From Phoenix dactylifera (taxonomy: Eukaryota > Streptophyta > Magnoliopsida > Arecales > Arecaceae): a DNA stretch of 64,000 bases. Both the position numbers and the translations under genes were made by a program. Positions 1-17,600 of this stretch are shown here, one piece after another. Each line of letters opens with the position of its first letter. Positions within the stretch are counted from its first letter, which is position 1. The DNA lies in assembly GCF_009389715.1 (NCBI RefSeq), contig NC_052394.1:20276899-20340898 (forward strand), in the 5' to 3' direction. A model generated the notes under the pieces. That model searched no databases. It was not told the DNA's origin and saw only the letters and a list, made by a program, of their open reading frames with translations.

Positions 1-760
1 TTTATCATTATCCTAGAACTATTCACATACTATCAATGTTAACCTCTAACTATCGCCAATCCTTTAGGCACATCCAAACTGTTATCCCAACCAAGGTCTC
101 TTCAAATTTACGTGACATAGTTTATAAACATCCGTAACTCAGATGCTGGTAGAATTAATGTATAAACTGTATATTCATGTGAGGTATAATGTGGAGCACA
201 GTTTCAACTTGGAAAAAAAAAAGGCAGATAGATCTAAAACTTGCTAGTCTTGTTTATCAGAATTATTGAAAAATTCTCAGATTATTCTTGTTGAATTTTT
301 TTTCCTTTGATTGAAAGGGACTCTAAATTAATTGTAGGCAATCAATTTTACTTTAAAAAATTAATTTGAAGTTGATCACATGTAATTCAAGAAACATTTC
401 AGGAAAACAAATTAATGATGCTATTGATTGCTAGTGATGGTGGTGTTTCAGCTATTGTTTGTCATTTTTGTCTCTTTTATATTTGTTTTTCATTAGTTTA
501 AAAGCATATTAATTGCTTAGATTCTTTGTTCTTATTGATTCTTTTCTAACTGCTGATTATCTGAATTTCTTGAGCTTTTGGTGAATTCTCCACATTTTTT
601 TTAATTTTCAGAATCTGGGATCTTGGCCTCTAGCTGAACATTTCCCCAATGGCTAAATTTGTGCCCACAGTAGAACATAGTTTTTCTTGCCTTAAGCTAA
701 CAGAAATAATGTGGATAGCTGACAAAAAAGCCTCGTTCATTCGAAAGACTGTTTAAGTAC
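1..760 (-). other. Intron 4 (partial) of left aldo-keto reductase gene
   Basis: This AT-rich stretch follows the donor site of exon 4 of the left aldo-keto reductase gene, read on the minus strand. It matches, with divergence, the intron of the right copy at about 5290-6076; for example, both contain a 'gatctt-gcctct-gctgaa' block just beyond exon 4. In the right gene this intron is 960 bases long, so exon 5 of the left gene is expected beyond the window edge. I see no coding sequence in it. Confidence 0.7.
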
Positions 761-2179
<1,419 letters not shown>

Positions 2180-2254
2180 CCTATCTTCTCTTCCTCTTTC
2201 CAACTCCTCCTCCCTTAACAAAAAAAGCTAAGATAGGCTTGATGCCCTCGATGT

Positions 2255-2261
2255 CTTATAG
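2255..2261 (-). promoter_or_regulatory. TATA box of left aldo-keto reductase
   Basis: CTATAAG on the minus strand, about 76 bases before the ATG. The sister gene has the same heptamer about 69 bases before its ATG, so it was duplicated with the gene. Confidence 0.6.
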
Positions 2262-3768
2262 ATGGACAGCGCCGTATGTATGTACGCAGCTGAGAGTGGA
2301 GGGCTTTGGGAGAGTGACACCTATGCTCATGACATGACACGTAGCTTTGAGCTCTCTTGACACATTGCTAACTTTTTGGTGCATCTTGCCACGACAGCAG
2401 CAATCTAGATGGACATCACCTGACATAGGGTTGTGAGATAAAGGCTTATTGCTCCTCACTACCGACTCAGCCGGTCAAGGTTTTACCTTTTACAGTCTTA
2501 TTTGATTTAACTCGTCTGTCATTCTTTTATATTCTTTTACATGAGAATTCTTGGTCAATAAACTAAGAATTAAACCACCTATTGGTTTGTGTAAGTTTTG
2601 AATCCTATTCTCTTACCAGCGAAAATATACATTCAGAGATACTGTGAAGCAAAATTTATTCGTAAATTCCTTATAGTGCATGCAAATCGACATTTGTGAC
2701 TGGATGCTAATTTGAATTCCAATTCTTCCTTTAACTTCAGCCCACTGTTTGGTGCGTAGATTCCACATTTCTACTTGGCTCAGCTGAAACGAGATTGACC
2801 CTCTATGACATTCTATCCAAATTAGTGGTGTAAACACAGCAAAGCATTGCAACATAATCGAGGAACAAGATCCAAACTGGGGGTTATTTTTGCCCCAGCT
2901 GATTTAGATTCCCAGGCCCAACAAAACATAATTTAGATTCCATCCAAATTAGTGGTGTAACCTTTGCTTCCATCCAGTATTCCAGTTTGATATTCTTTCA
3001 TATCCACGGCTGACTGCAAGCTGATAGGTAGCACCTAAATGGATAAGCTCTGAAATGGTCTTGTTCTTGGTGCTGCTCTCCAGGCCGTTCTGAACTTCCG
3101 ATGTTAGCAGATAAGCTCAGTTTGTAATTGCTTATATGTAGCAGACCAGCAATGTATTGTGATTTTTCTTTGTAACAGTTCCTAACTTATCTTCCATGCT
3201 TGCATAATACCAGCTTTGCTGCCAAAATTTCCACGGCATTCAATTAAATTATTTTTTCTGAAATGTTTAACCTCATATCTATGATCATGATGTTGACAAA
3301 ATTGTTGACCTAATGAGCATATCATCAAATGACAAGCATTCAACTCTGTTTGGCCATATCAATGATATTATCTAAGTTTGTCTTGCCATGGCTATCATAT
3401 AGAATGTAAAATGCCTGCCTGACATTTCATGTCTTAGTTTGAGTGAAATAATCTTATGGATCTGTAGTTTGTGTTGCATCATCTATTAGTTTATTCCCAA
3501 GCATCCATTATTGCAAGAGTTAGCAGCATTTGAACAATCATACACCTAGGGAACCCATAATAAGCACCAGATTTTCCCCCTGTCATGATGACTTTTTTTA
3601 AAAAAAATTTGTGACCCACTTTTCTTCTTTCTCTGTCTTTCTTTCTATCTTCTTGTGTTATTCTCAAGCTTTTAATGAAATGGTGGAATTTTCATCCCTC
3701 CAATTACATAAAAAAAAGCACCAGATTCTAAAGAGATCGATAAGATCCCACATAAACAGGATAATATC
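2262..3768. other. Spacer between the two aldo-keto reductase genes
   Basis: The first 110 bases (to about 2370) are promoter sequence homologous to the right copy: both carry the block GACACGTAGC followed by a TTGAGCTCTCTT-like stretch. Beyond that the spacer is AT-rich with no open frame that resembles a protein and no repeat ends I can define. Confidence 0.5.
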
Positions 3769-7426
<3,658 letters not shown>

Positions 7427-7494
7427 CCTTTCTTCTTCCTCTTTTTCTCCTCGCCCAAGGGCTGGAGATTGGCTGGGCTCGACATGTTGGTTCT

Positions 7495-7501
7495 CTTATA
7501 G
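7495..7501 (-). promoter_or_regulatory. TATA box of right aldo-keto reductase
   Basis: CTATAAG on the minus strand about 69 bases before the ATG; same heptamer and nearly the same spacing as in the left copy. Confidence 0.65.
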
Positions 7502-7614
7502 AGGGAGCTCCCCAGGCACGTATGCATGCGGCTGAGAGTGGAGAGCTGCGTGAGAGTGCCACCTATCGTCATCACATCACACCATGAGATGACACGTAGC
7601 TTGAGCTCTCTTTA

Positions 7615-7620
7615 CACGTG
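7615..7620 (-). promoter_or_regulatory. G-box (CACGTG) upstream of right aldo-keto reductase
   Basis: Palindromic CACGTG inside ACACGTGT, about 190 bases before the ATG. It is the core bound by bZIP and bHLH factors and the usual ABRE core. The homologous position in the left promoter (about 2357-2366) reads GACACATTG, so the motif is absent there. Function is inferred. Confidence 0.5.
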
Positions 7621-8179
7621 TGACTTCCATGCAGGCGAGAAGACCGTTCTTCTTGGTGGGTTGCTACTTGTGGTGGGGCTTTGCCCGAGCAGTTGCCACC
7701 TTCCTTGATTGGAGGAGGCGCGGGCGCTTCAAAATCGACCTGCAAAATTGTCTCATATAATTCATATTTGTTCATTGATTATTTATTTATTGCTAGTTTT
7801 GGTGGTTATGTTTATGTTAGTCCTTTGGCGGAGCGGCTAGAGTTTTTTCATGGGCAAGTGGATGGAGCGCTTGATTCCCTTTTTCCTTTTAACTTACGCG
7901 GACGTGGCCAAGCATGCATGCACTGCATCGATGATATAATTTCTCTTAGAACATCGTTGAAGAAATTATATCCTAAACCAGATGCACTGCATCGATGGTG
8001 CATCACAGAAATAAGATGAGAGAGGGGACAATTTAAGATGAGCTGCATGGTGAATGGACATGAGAAATCTGACTGGTTTGGTGCACTCCTAACATACACA
8101 TAGTTTTGAGTATGATTTGCCTTATTTTCAGCGCCCAACCCTAGTGGTTCATCAAATGGGAGATCGCAACAACAGAGGC
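7621..8179. other. Upstream spacer of right aldo-keto reductase
   Basis: No gene recognised. A short sequence (GATGCACTGCATCGATG and variants) occurs twice, near 7917-7933 and 7980-7997, flanking an ATTTCT/GAAATT inverted segment, so a small hairpin is possible here. Confidence 0.35.
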
Positions 8180-8187
8180 GGTCGTTG

Positions 8188-9178
8188 CAGTGCCGGCCCG
8201 AGCGTTAGGCGACCAAGGCGGTCGCCTAAGGCCTCGGGCCAATGGAAGGCCTCCGGGAGGCATGACCCAAAGAAAGCAAAGGCCCCATGTAAAAACGGGA
8301 ACAGGAGCTGGTTAGGAGTCTTCCCCCTTGATGGAAGGGAGGTGGAGAGTTTCCTGGCCTGCAGAGAAGCAATTTGGGAAGTTGGGGACAGTAGTTTTGT
8401 TTTGGGTGGAGAGAGAGAGAGAGAGAGGAGGAGGGATTTGGTTGGCTTGATACACGCCTGAAGCCACTCTTATCTTTCATCCCATCTCTTTTTTGGTTTT
8501 GTTTTTGGTTTTCCTTCCCTCACATTACTCCTGATCCAGCTGGGCCATCAGCAAGAAAGATAGGGGGATTGGAGATGGACTTCTTGAGTTCTTGGAGGGT
8601 GGAGATTCTTTTAATTTTCTCCTCAGGGTTTCTTCTCCCCTCTTGGGTGGTAGAGAGAGAAAAGGAGGGAGGGGGTTGAATGGCTGCTGTGCTGTGATGT
8701 TGCAGTTGCTGCTTGGGTACTCACCTGAATGGGAGATGGTGGGATGGGACTTTTATTAATTAGATGGAGTAAATTTTCCATAATGCCCCTACTTTGTCTT
8801 ATAAAGAGGCGCCTTTCTGGATAAATTCTTTTCTTTACCTTGACCATGAAGTGCCACGGGATGACCTTTTCTTACCCTGCTCTTGCTTGACATGATAAAC
8901 AGTATTGCCAAGCATTGTCTTAGTTATCAGTCTCATGGCCCTTTTTTTAGAGCAATTACATTTTTGTGCTTTCATTCAAAAATTATATTAAATTGGAAAA
9001 GCTTCTTATCTATCTCTGTTAAATTCATGTATCTTTGTTGAAATAGTGTACTTGATAGCTATCTATTTTCATATTATTTTTTAAATATTTTATATTTATT
9101 AAAAAAATTATTATTAAAAAAAAGAAGCCTCATTCATTGGATTCGCCTTAGGCCCCCAAATGTATCGGGCCGCCCCTG
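8188..9178. mobile_element. Non-autonomous hAT transposon with 8-bp target duplication
   Basis: The 991-bp element is bounded by a perfect 8-bp direct repeat, GGTCGTTG, at 8180-8187 and 9179-9186. Its ends are inverted repeats: CAGTGCCGGCCCGA at the left and, read from the other strand, CAGGGGCGGCCCGA at the right (12 of 14 match). The 8-bp duplication and CAG-starting ends are the mark of the hAT superfamily. Inside are a GC-rich left part with a 'TTAGGCGACC / GGTCGCCTAA' hairpin, a GA microsatellite at about 8410-8431 and an AT-rich right part. No transposase frame is present, so it would need enzyme from elsewhere. The ends differ from those of the element at 56113-59377, so the two belong to different families. 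Confidence 0.85.
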
Positions 9179-9186
9179 GGTCGTTG

Positions 9187-11645
9187 TACTATCCGAGTCT
9201 CAGTATCAGCCCCGATATCTCAACCGAGCTAGTTGCTACATCTTTGGAGGGTTCAGTGAGCTTGAAACGGCCCACTCCGAAGTCGGATATCGTGACGCCA
9301 TTGTTTCTCACGCAGTGGAAGGTGCCGATCGATCACTGCTGCAGGATCTCCCACGCATATGATGGAGAAGAAATCTGGAAGATCGGTACTTACTTTCCAC
9401 CTGCCCACAGCCGAATCAGACATTTGGATCACTGGTCCGCAGTACCCCACGGAACAGGCATGTACCACCGCATAGTTTTCTTCGTCAACATGGAGGCCGA
9501 ATCCATGTAGAAAAGAAGCATGAGGTGGCTCCGGGAACAGGAGCTGTTCCTCAATTACAGGTTTGATTCATGAGAACTTACATTTGCTTAACAAAGTAGG
9601 AGCCCGCCTGAGGAAGCAATGGTATTGGGAGAGTGTTAAGCACGTCGAAGAGGGTTCGAAGCAAAACACACTCGGGTCATGGCCGCAGGCATCACTGGCA
9701 GGTGACGAAGCGGGCGTGCCTGAGAAAAGGCGAGTTGTCATTGTCATCGTTGTCACGAAGCAGCCGGGCAAGGGGATTTGAACAGGCGGACCACGCGAGA
9801 AGAGATAAGAGCGTTGCTTGATTTCGACGCACGCGGCACGTTTGAATCCAAAAATAGAGTGGTGCAAGGGGAGATGCTGAAGGAAATAGCTGCGGCTGCC
9901 TTTGCTTTCACCTTCCTATCCAACATGGTAAGGAAAACAAATCCAAACTAGCCCTACAGAGGAAAGGATGGAGTTCTGCAGGGTTTAAAGCTAATGGAAT
10001 TATATGATGCTCACGCTTATGTGTCGAACTGATGGAAGACTTTCATTCAGTGTCAGGAAGAAACAACTTCTAAGAAATTTGGAAATATTGGAATCATCAT
10101 ATCCTCTAACATATCTGATTCATGACTGAAATTAAAATTAAAATCAGAAACAAATTTAAATACTAGAAGAAAGTAGGGGTTGGAGTATTTCCATCCCCTC
10201 TCTAGAATCAGCATGAGAAATTTTCCAACCAAATGGCTGAAATAAGAGCCACTCATTTTCATTCACATTCTAGAATTCAACTCCTCTCGAACTAAATATG
10301 CCCTAAAAGTTAGACCATGGGCCAAATTCAATAGAAAAGGCAACTGAGTCCCAATACAGTTCATAATCTATCAAAATTCAGACACATATCATCCTCGGGC
10401 AACAGGGCCCAGTGGACGGTAGGCCCAGTCAAGCCCAAATATAAAAAGTACAGCTGTCTATGTTTTCCCCTTTAAATCCGTGGAACTATATCTATATGAG
10501 TTCACATGAATAAGACGCAAGATTTCTCTCTTAGGAGAAGCATACACAACTCATTCCAAGATATCAACTGTAAAGACATACACCAAATCAGAAATTTATA
10601 GTATTTTATCCCTTTTCCGCCCACACTTAACTTACGCTGGTTTCTAGGCGTGACCACCAGGGAAGCCCCATTTCACCTGATCATTATTACCACCACATGT
10701 TGAAATCAATACAGAAAACAATAGCTATTTTTTTTCAGGCCATACTGGATGATATCCTGGATCCGCTGGTCGACATTGTAATAACTGACAATAGGTATCT
10801 ATCAGTTCAAGGAATGATCAACAGCAGTCCAATTAGCAAAAGAAAAGAAGCACAATTGTCCCAAAGCAACAGAATCTTTCTTGAAACTATGATAAAAATT
10901 TCAGAGAATCGTCTCTAGATGATAAGCGAGCAAATAGCAACTGCAGAACCTTTTGGGCAATGTTGGACAGTGGCACTCTCATGTCAATCAAACTTATTTC
11001 ATGCATTTTTTTTTTCCCATGTACATATGCACAAACTCTAGAATAATCTTTTACTGATAAACAAATCTATCTATATCTGTTTGAAATTGATGCAGAAAAG
11101 CGCTCAGTGCCAACTGCTCAGTTGTCATTTTAGAAATAAATCACTGATCTAGTCAAGCAGGATTACCTTTGGTGGGGTAAAAAGAATAGAACTCCATGAG
11201 AGCATGACAAAAATAATTCATTACTTGTTATGTTGGATCCACAGCAGACAACTGCATTTTTCGTTTTGCCCCTATGTCACTGTGCTGATGTGCTAGTAGG
11301 TTTTGAACAATGGGATGGAATATATACAAACAGAACAACAAACTTGAGAATTGCCATCCTTCCTTTAAGCAGTAAGACTATCTCCAAAGGACAGTTTTAA
11401 ACTGTAGGAAAACTTTTCATCATCCTTGAAAGATGAATTAAATCTGGTGGAAGTTTTAGACTTATATATCAAACAAAAGAAGAGGTGTCTACTTATCTGA
11501 CCAAAACTTTCACATAATGTATCAGGCCAAACTCCAATCACATGGCCTCAGAATCTCAACCTCAAGTATAGCAGTTTCTGGCAGATTATCCCCAACAAAT
11601 TTTTGGTAATGATGATTATGATGCATCACTTAATGGCTTGCCCTG
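9187..11645. other. Spacer downstream of the RETICULATA-RELATED gene
   Basis: From 9187 to about 9900 the sequence is less AT-rich than its surroundings and open over 80-100 codons on both strands. I recognise no protein in it; it may be a decayed gene or transposon piece into which the hAT element jumped. From 9900 to 11645 it is AT-rich, without recognisable coding sequence, and includes the 3' untranslated region of the next gene. Confidence 0.4.
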
Positions 11646-14600
11646 TCAAGTAAGGCTGTCACCTGACTGATTGCTGCCTTCATCTCTACTGTCTATTTCA
11701 GCAGGGTTGCATTCCAGTAGTGGGATGTCAGGCGTCTCAGAAACCTGATCAGAGATCATTTCTTTCTTACGTGGTTGTAATCCTGTAAATCGTGCAAGAT
11801 CGATCCATTGCTGCAACAATGTGAGAAATAGGAAATTAAGACAGGAAATATAATTATGAAATGATATTATTATTTGTGAGAATAACATATAAGATGGATA
11901 AAAAGTTTTTCATATATACTGAACTAAATTTATTCATGACTATACCAGCAAGATTGAAAAATAAAAAAGATCAGTGTTAATCTGTTCGGCATGATTATCA
12001 GAAACATGGGTTAAATGCTTGACTTTCAATATGTATGTATCTTGATTGTTATGCATTTGGATCATTGAAGGTATTGTTTTCTAGTCAGTATTTTAAATCT
12101 TATGGGATGTGAATTAACCAAACAAATAAGTTTTCACAATTGCAATCTCTGTTGCACACTGAACCTTCTGCTTATCCAATTCAGTCTGGAGTCTGGACAA
12201 GCAGGATCAGTCCTTTCTGTTCATCCTGGAAAAAAGGAAAATAAGTAGATGGGAGGAACTAGCCATAAATATGAGATCAAACAGCATTTCATCAAGGGAT
12301 AAAAGAGGGTCAAATGAAAACTTTTGATAGTCAGACAATTAAACTGACCAAATCAAATCATGTATTGATCATTGTAGCTATCTTCTATTAAAGTTCATGA
12401 CAGGAGCCCCTCACATGGTGTAAACAATCATGACCGCACTTAAAAGGTGATTTACAAGGAATATGCAGAGGCAAAGTATGTCAGATAGCCTCAGCCATCA
12501 GGTATGTCATTACTTTCACCTTCTTTAATGCATTCATGATTATGTTACAAAACAAGCACAAACATTAAATAGTGAGAGTGTAACAATCCAGGATCTCACC
12601 CAAAATGGTTAGCCGGAAGGTATTATTTGGGTTCCTTGATCCTGTATAAGTACCTAAGATCTACCCAGTGAATAACCGATGTGGGACTAAACACACGCCC
12701 ACACGGGTTCTCACAGAGAGCGAGCAGCCTAGCAAATCAAAAAGTTGACAAAGGACCAACCTGTGTTCCCCAGTATGAGTTGACCGTGCGAACACTGAAA
12801 GACAAGATATTCGAAAGTAATGGCTGATAAGATAATAATTCATCTGAAATCCGATGCTCCACTATTCCAGCAATAACCTGCATATTATAGACTTATCATT
12901 AACTGCAAAAGAATCTTATCATATTCTGCCATGAAAAGTCATTTATAGTGAAAAATCTGGAAAGATTGAGATCACCAGGCCTGATGTTGATCAGGAACAT
13001 TTAGTAATTGTTATGTAGTGGCAAAACCCAGAGAAGACAAACAATACTAAGAAATCAAATAGACAGTCAATAGGAAACTGAACATGACTAGCATTGACCA
13101 TTAGGCGTAGAGTAGCATTAAGCCAACCCATGGTTGATTGAGCAATCAGCACTTCTCAGAAGGATCAGCAGTTAATATTAAGAAAACATAGGTGAATTAC
13201 AGTATGTTGCAATAAGTGGGTACAAGGTTGCAAACCAATCTCATGAAAGTAAAGGCATATATTTCGTGCATTCTCTAGCCTAGACACAAGTGCATATATC
13301 ACGGTCAAATATGGATATACACCAACAGATGAGCTACCATGGCAAAAAACACTAGTCATCACAACCTTATATGCCATTGATAAGAATTGTAGGATGATTT
13401 TCCTACCTAAAAAATGACAAGAGATAAGAGAGCAGAGGTTATAGATTAGCAATGAAATTGTAAAACATAAACAAATTAGAGCTACCGATAAAAAGACTTG
13501 CACATAATTCTTAACTAATCTTGCTATTGTTGGTTTAATCTATGCCAGCTGGGGCTGCAAGATGCATTACCTGATACCGCAGATTAGCTGACATTCCAAG
13601 AAAACATCCATTTATAATTGCTGACTTGAATATGGGAGATCTTTTGCGTTTTTCATTTACAGTGAATGAGGGTCTCAGAATTTGGCGGATAGCATATACA
13701 ACATCTGAAGCAACTCCAGCCCCAACACTAGAAATAAACCCCACTCCAGCAAGTTTGAAGCCACCAATAAACACTGATGCAAATCTCTGATTCAGATTCC
13801 AGTCCTTTCCAACAGTGTTTTTTTGGAAGGCATTGTCTGGTAAAGATCTCAATAGACCATTCAGTAATTCCAAGTTCTCAGGGGAAGAGCTATCATCAGC
13901 ATAAGAGAGGAATGACAAGGTAGGAGCAGGAAGCCACACAGTAAAGAAATCAACGACCGAACCTCTGATGGTATCAGTAAGAACATAGTCAATTTCTTCA
14001 AGAAAACGTCCTTTGCGTCTTTCATATTGTGCTAAAAGGGTGGTTGTTATTGATATAGCCTCTTCTATGGCTAATCTATGCAGAAATTTGGGATCTGCTA
14101 GTAATCTTTCCCGAAAACCCTGTAAGTGGACAAAACTGGATACTAGTATCAGAGCATTTTTGCACCACAACAAACATGCTATAGTAGTTATTCTGGTAAG
14201 TACATGCCCATAGTTTCCCAAATCATGAATTTCACAAATTTAGACTTGTTCGATAATTTGATGAATCTTCTATGGACCATGGCTACAAATAACTCAAATA
14301 ACTAACATATATAACAGATAGTGAAGAAAAAATAAGGTAAAACTTCCAGTACAACCACTTACTTGGAACCGGTGAATAAGTTCTGAAATAAGAGGATACC
14401 GCTCGAGGTCAAAAAAGTTCTGCAGTATTTCAGGTGATACTACACCAAGATCCAGTCCTTTCTGAAGGTCCTGTGAGTAGATCCAATACGGGATGCCATT
14501 ACAAAAATAGCAATAAAAAGCACAAAATATAGAAGTTACTTGATAGGCATCCGGTCTCTCTGAAGAAAGCAACTAAACAAGAACCAGCTAAATCGTGGCC

Positions 14601-17600
14601 ACCCAACACATTGAAGTTTTATGGCCCTTTTCATCTTTCAGGACACAGGATAAGTCAAAATACCAAAAATTTCTTTTCATCATCACCGACAAACCATAAA
14701 AAGTAAACCAACTAGATACCTAAAGCAAGCAAAGTTAAGGCATCAAAGCAACAAGCACTATTAGCTGTCAAGTACCTGAGGTAAAGCTTCTCGCCTCTGA
14801 CCAGCTGCATTCATTATTCGAGAAATTTCAGCACGATCAAAGCAATTTCTGCTGCAAGGTTTGGCAGCAGAGTACCACAAGAAATCAGCTATAGGGATTT
14901 CACCCTCTCTGCGTATCTGTTGCCTTTCAGGATCAAGCAATATGACAGCTTGGTTTTTCTTTTGCAGCTTCCTAGATATTCTAGCAGGAATCCCAATCCC
15001 CCTTGATCCATAAATGACATGGCTTGCACCAGTTACAACTACAAGCATGTCTGTAGAACCTTCCCCTATTATTGCTTGCATGATATTCTGGGACATCGTG
15101 TAGTCATCAACAACTCTTACCTGTGCAGATAGATATGAACTAGGACCGAACGGAACAGATTGATTCGATGAAATCTTGTCTATCAGTGACCTGCCTCGGA
15201 TGGATGTGAAGCCAGAAATAAAACCTGAACCAGCTGGAGGACCATATAACTTCCGTTCTGTCTTGGAAAGACCTCGAATGCCTTCAGCTTGAACAGTTCT
15301 TAACACCTAATCAGTTAAGCAAAAAAATGAACTCTCCTTGGTGATTCCAAAAGTGAACAGAAAGAGATCTGGAAAGTTTGTTAAAAAGTCAAACAAGTCA
15401 TTGAGGAAAAGATTGATAATATCTATATCAAGGAAAAAAAATCACTTTCTTCTAATATGAGTAGTTAATGCTGCTTACAAGTACATATCATATAACCTAA
15501 TGGCCAAATTAGCAAGAGCAAGTATATTTAAAGGGCTGGAAAGCAGTATATGAGCAAGAATGTCTACATGTAACAACCAGCCTACTTAGGTTCATTTGGG
15601 ATTCAGAAAATATGGAAGAAGAATTAGAAGGACATCCAAGAGTCATAAAGTTCGCATGTTCCGTCATGCTGTTATTGGACAATTAAGACAAGATGACCAA
15701 AGTTGAAACTCCAGAACCACAGTCATATTTTACATTCACCATTCAATGTATATGAGCTACACAATTGTATCAACCATTACCAGCTTTTGTAACATTTCAT
15801 CCATTTGCCTATATAAACTTCTTCGAGTCTGAAAGAATCCTCCAGATGCATGTAACGAGTGCATCCCTTTAATGACATGGACCCCTGTTACTAGTCTCTT
15901 CTCTCTCATGACTCATATGGTAAACCAAAATATATATCAATAAATAAACAAACATTTAACTAGTCTTCTATGCCAAAAGATCGTGGTGCACCTATCAAGA
16001 TTTTGCAAGAGCTCGTAATAGATGAATGGAAACAAAATCGATAACAAGTGTTGTACGAGCTAATGTAAGCACCATTATGTTCCATCTGATATGTATGTCA
16101 TTTCAATGTATAAAATACCGTACAAGCTTGAAGTAGAAACAGGGTTCTGTTCAAAATCAGAAGTTAAAAAGGGAGATGCTAGGAAAAAGATAAAGAACAT
16201 GACAAGACCATGTCATCCAGATATGGAGGAATTATTTAAAATAATTAAAGAGCCTTCAAGAGGAATAAAAGTTCCATTACAAATCAAAACAAATCACGGT
16301 TTCCTCCTCAAAGCAATATCCCCTTCTTGCTAATACGGAACCAGGTAATTTTCCTTGGCATGCTTACTGCCTCGTAAACATCAAAATTCTTAACAAAACA
16401 GAAAGATAAGATTTCTTTTCTGCAGCAGCCAGCAGAAGTTCAGATGATGCATTATAGCAACAACAACAATAGTTCATTGAGAAGGCAGAAGTGCAAACCA
16501 ACTCACTTGAATTTATTTTCTGAATCAGAAAGATGATGCATTATAACGACAACAACAACAGATAATAAACCACCAAGAAGGTTGAAGTGCAAACCAATTC
16601 ACTTGAATTTATTTTATGAATGAGAAAGTTCTCGAGTCCGTTAACAAATCAGGCAACACTATCTCAAAACCAAAAGGCACTAGTTAACTACCTGTTTCCT
16701 TCTCAACAGACAACAGAACCCCAATCCATAAAGTTCTTGCAGATGTCTCTGAAGAGACATCCTCATCTATCAAGTTACTAAAAACTTCATCTCCTTTTAC
16801 TCCGTCACTACCTGTGTGGTAGCTTTTGTGATAGTGGTCGACATGGCCAAGTGTGAAGTAGAACAACCTTAAAAGCAGGACTTATCTTAGGAAAAGTATG
16901 CAAGTGTGTAGTGGTGTTCAACATGCACATGAAGCATTTCAAAAAAAAAAAAACAGAGCATCCTGGTGCACAAGGCTCCTATCACTGCAAGGTTTGGAGA
17001 GGATTAGATGTACCCCGCATGCAGAAAAGTTGTTTCTATATTTCAAACACGTGACACCAAGGTCATAATAGAGCAACCTTACCATTGCACCAAAGCCCAC
17101 CCTCACATGAAACATAATGTAGAAAAAAATCAATACATAAATGCATCCTAAGTTCACATTTAAGAGATTAAGTTTATATACAGTTTTGAAGTCCATGTTC
17201 ACATATAAAGCAACAGAATTTCTGATTTTCTATTATGAAAACACATAATCACTGTAAACAAAGAGATGTTAGAACACTGAGTAGATGAACCAGACCTTGT
17301 AAGGCTTCACTTTAATTTCTTTCTAAAATTAAGCACCTAATTTACTCCTCTGGAATTTTCTGTCAGAAACACAGTATATCATAGTAGTATACTGTCTTCA
17401 GTTTTTTTTCTTTTTTTTGTGCAGTTGCCTATGTTACCAACATAACCTGTAGCGCTCAATAGGCAGTCATCATTCTTGATGTTGTTAGGAATCTCAGGTA
17501 AAAGAATGTAGATAACTCTTAAAAAACTATAAGGAGTGATATGTTGAATTTCGTTTTCTTTTATTTATTTTGGTTGTCACTCTTATGTTTGTGTTACAGG

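Noticed and set aside
9160-9510. A 116-codon plus-strand frame overlapping the right end of the small hAT element
   Set aside because: It starts inside the transposon and runs into flanking sequence, matches no family I know and has no splice or promoter context.
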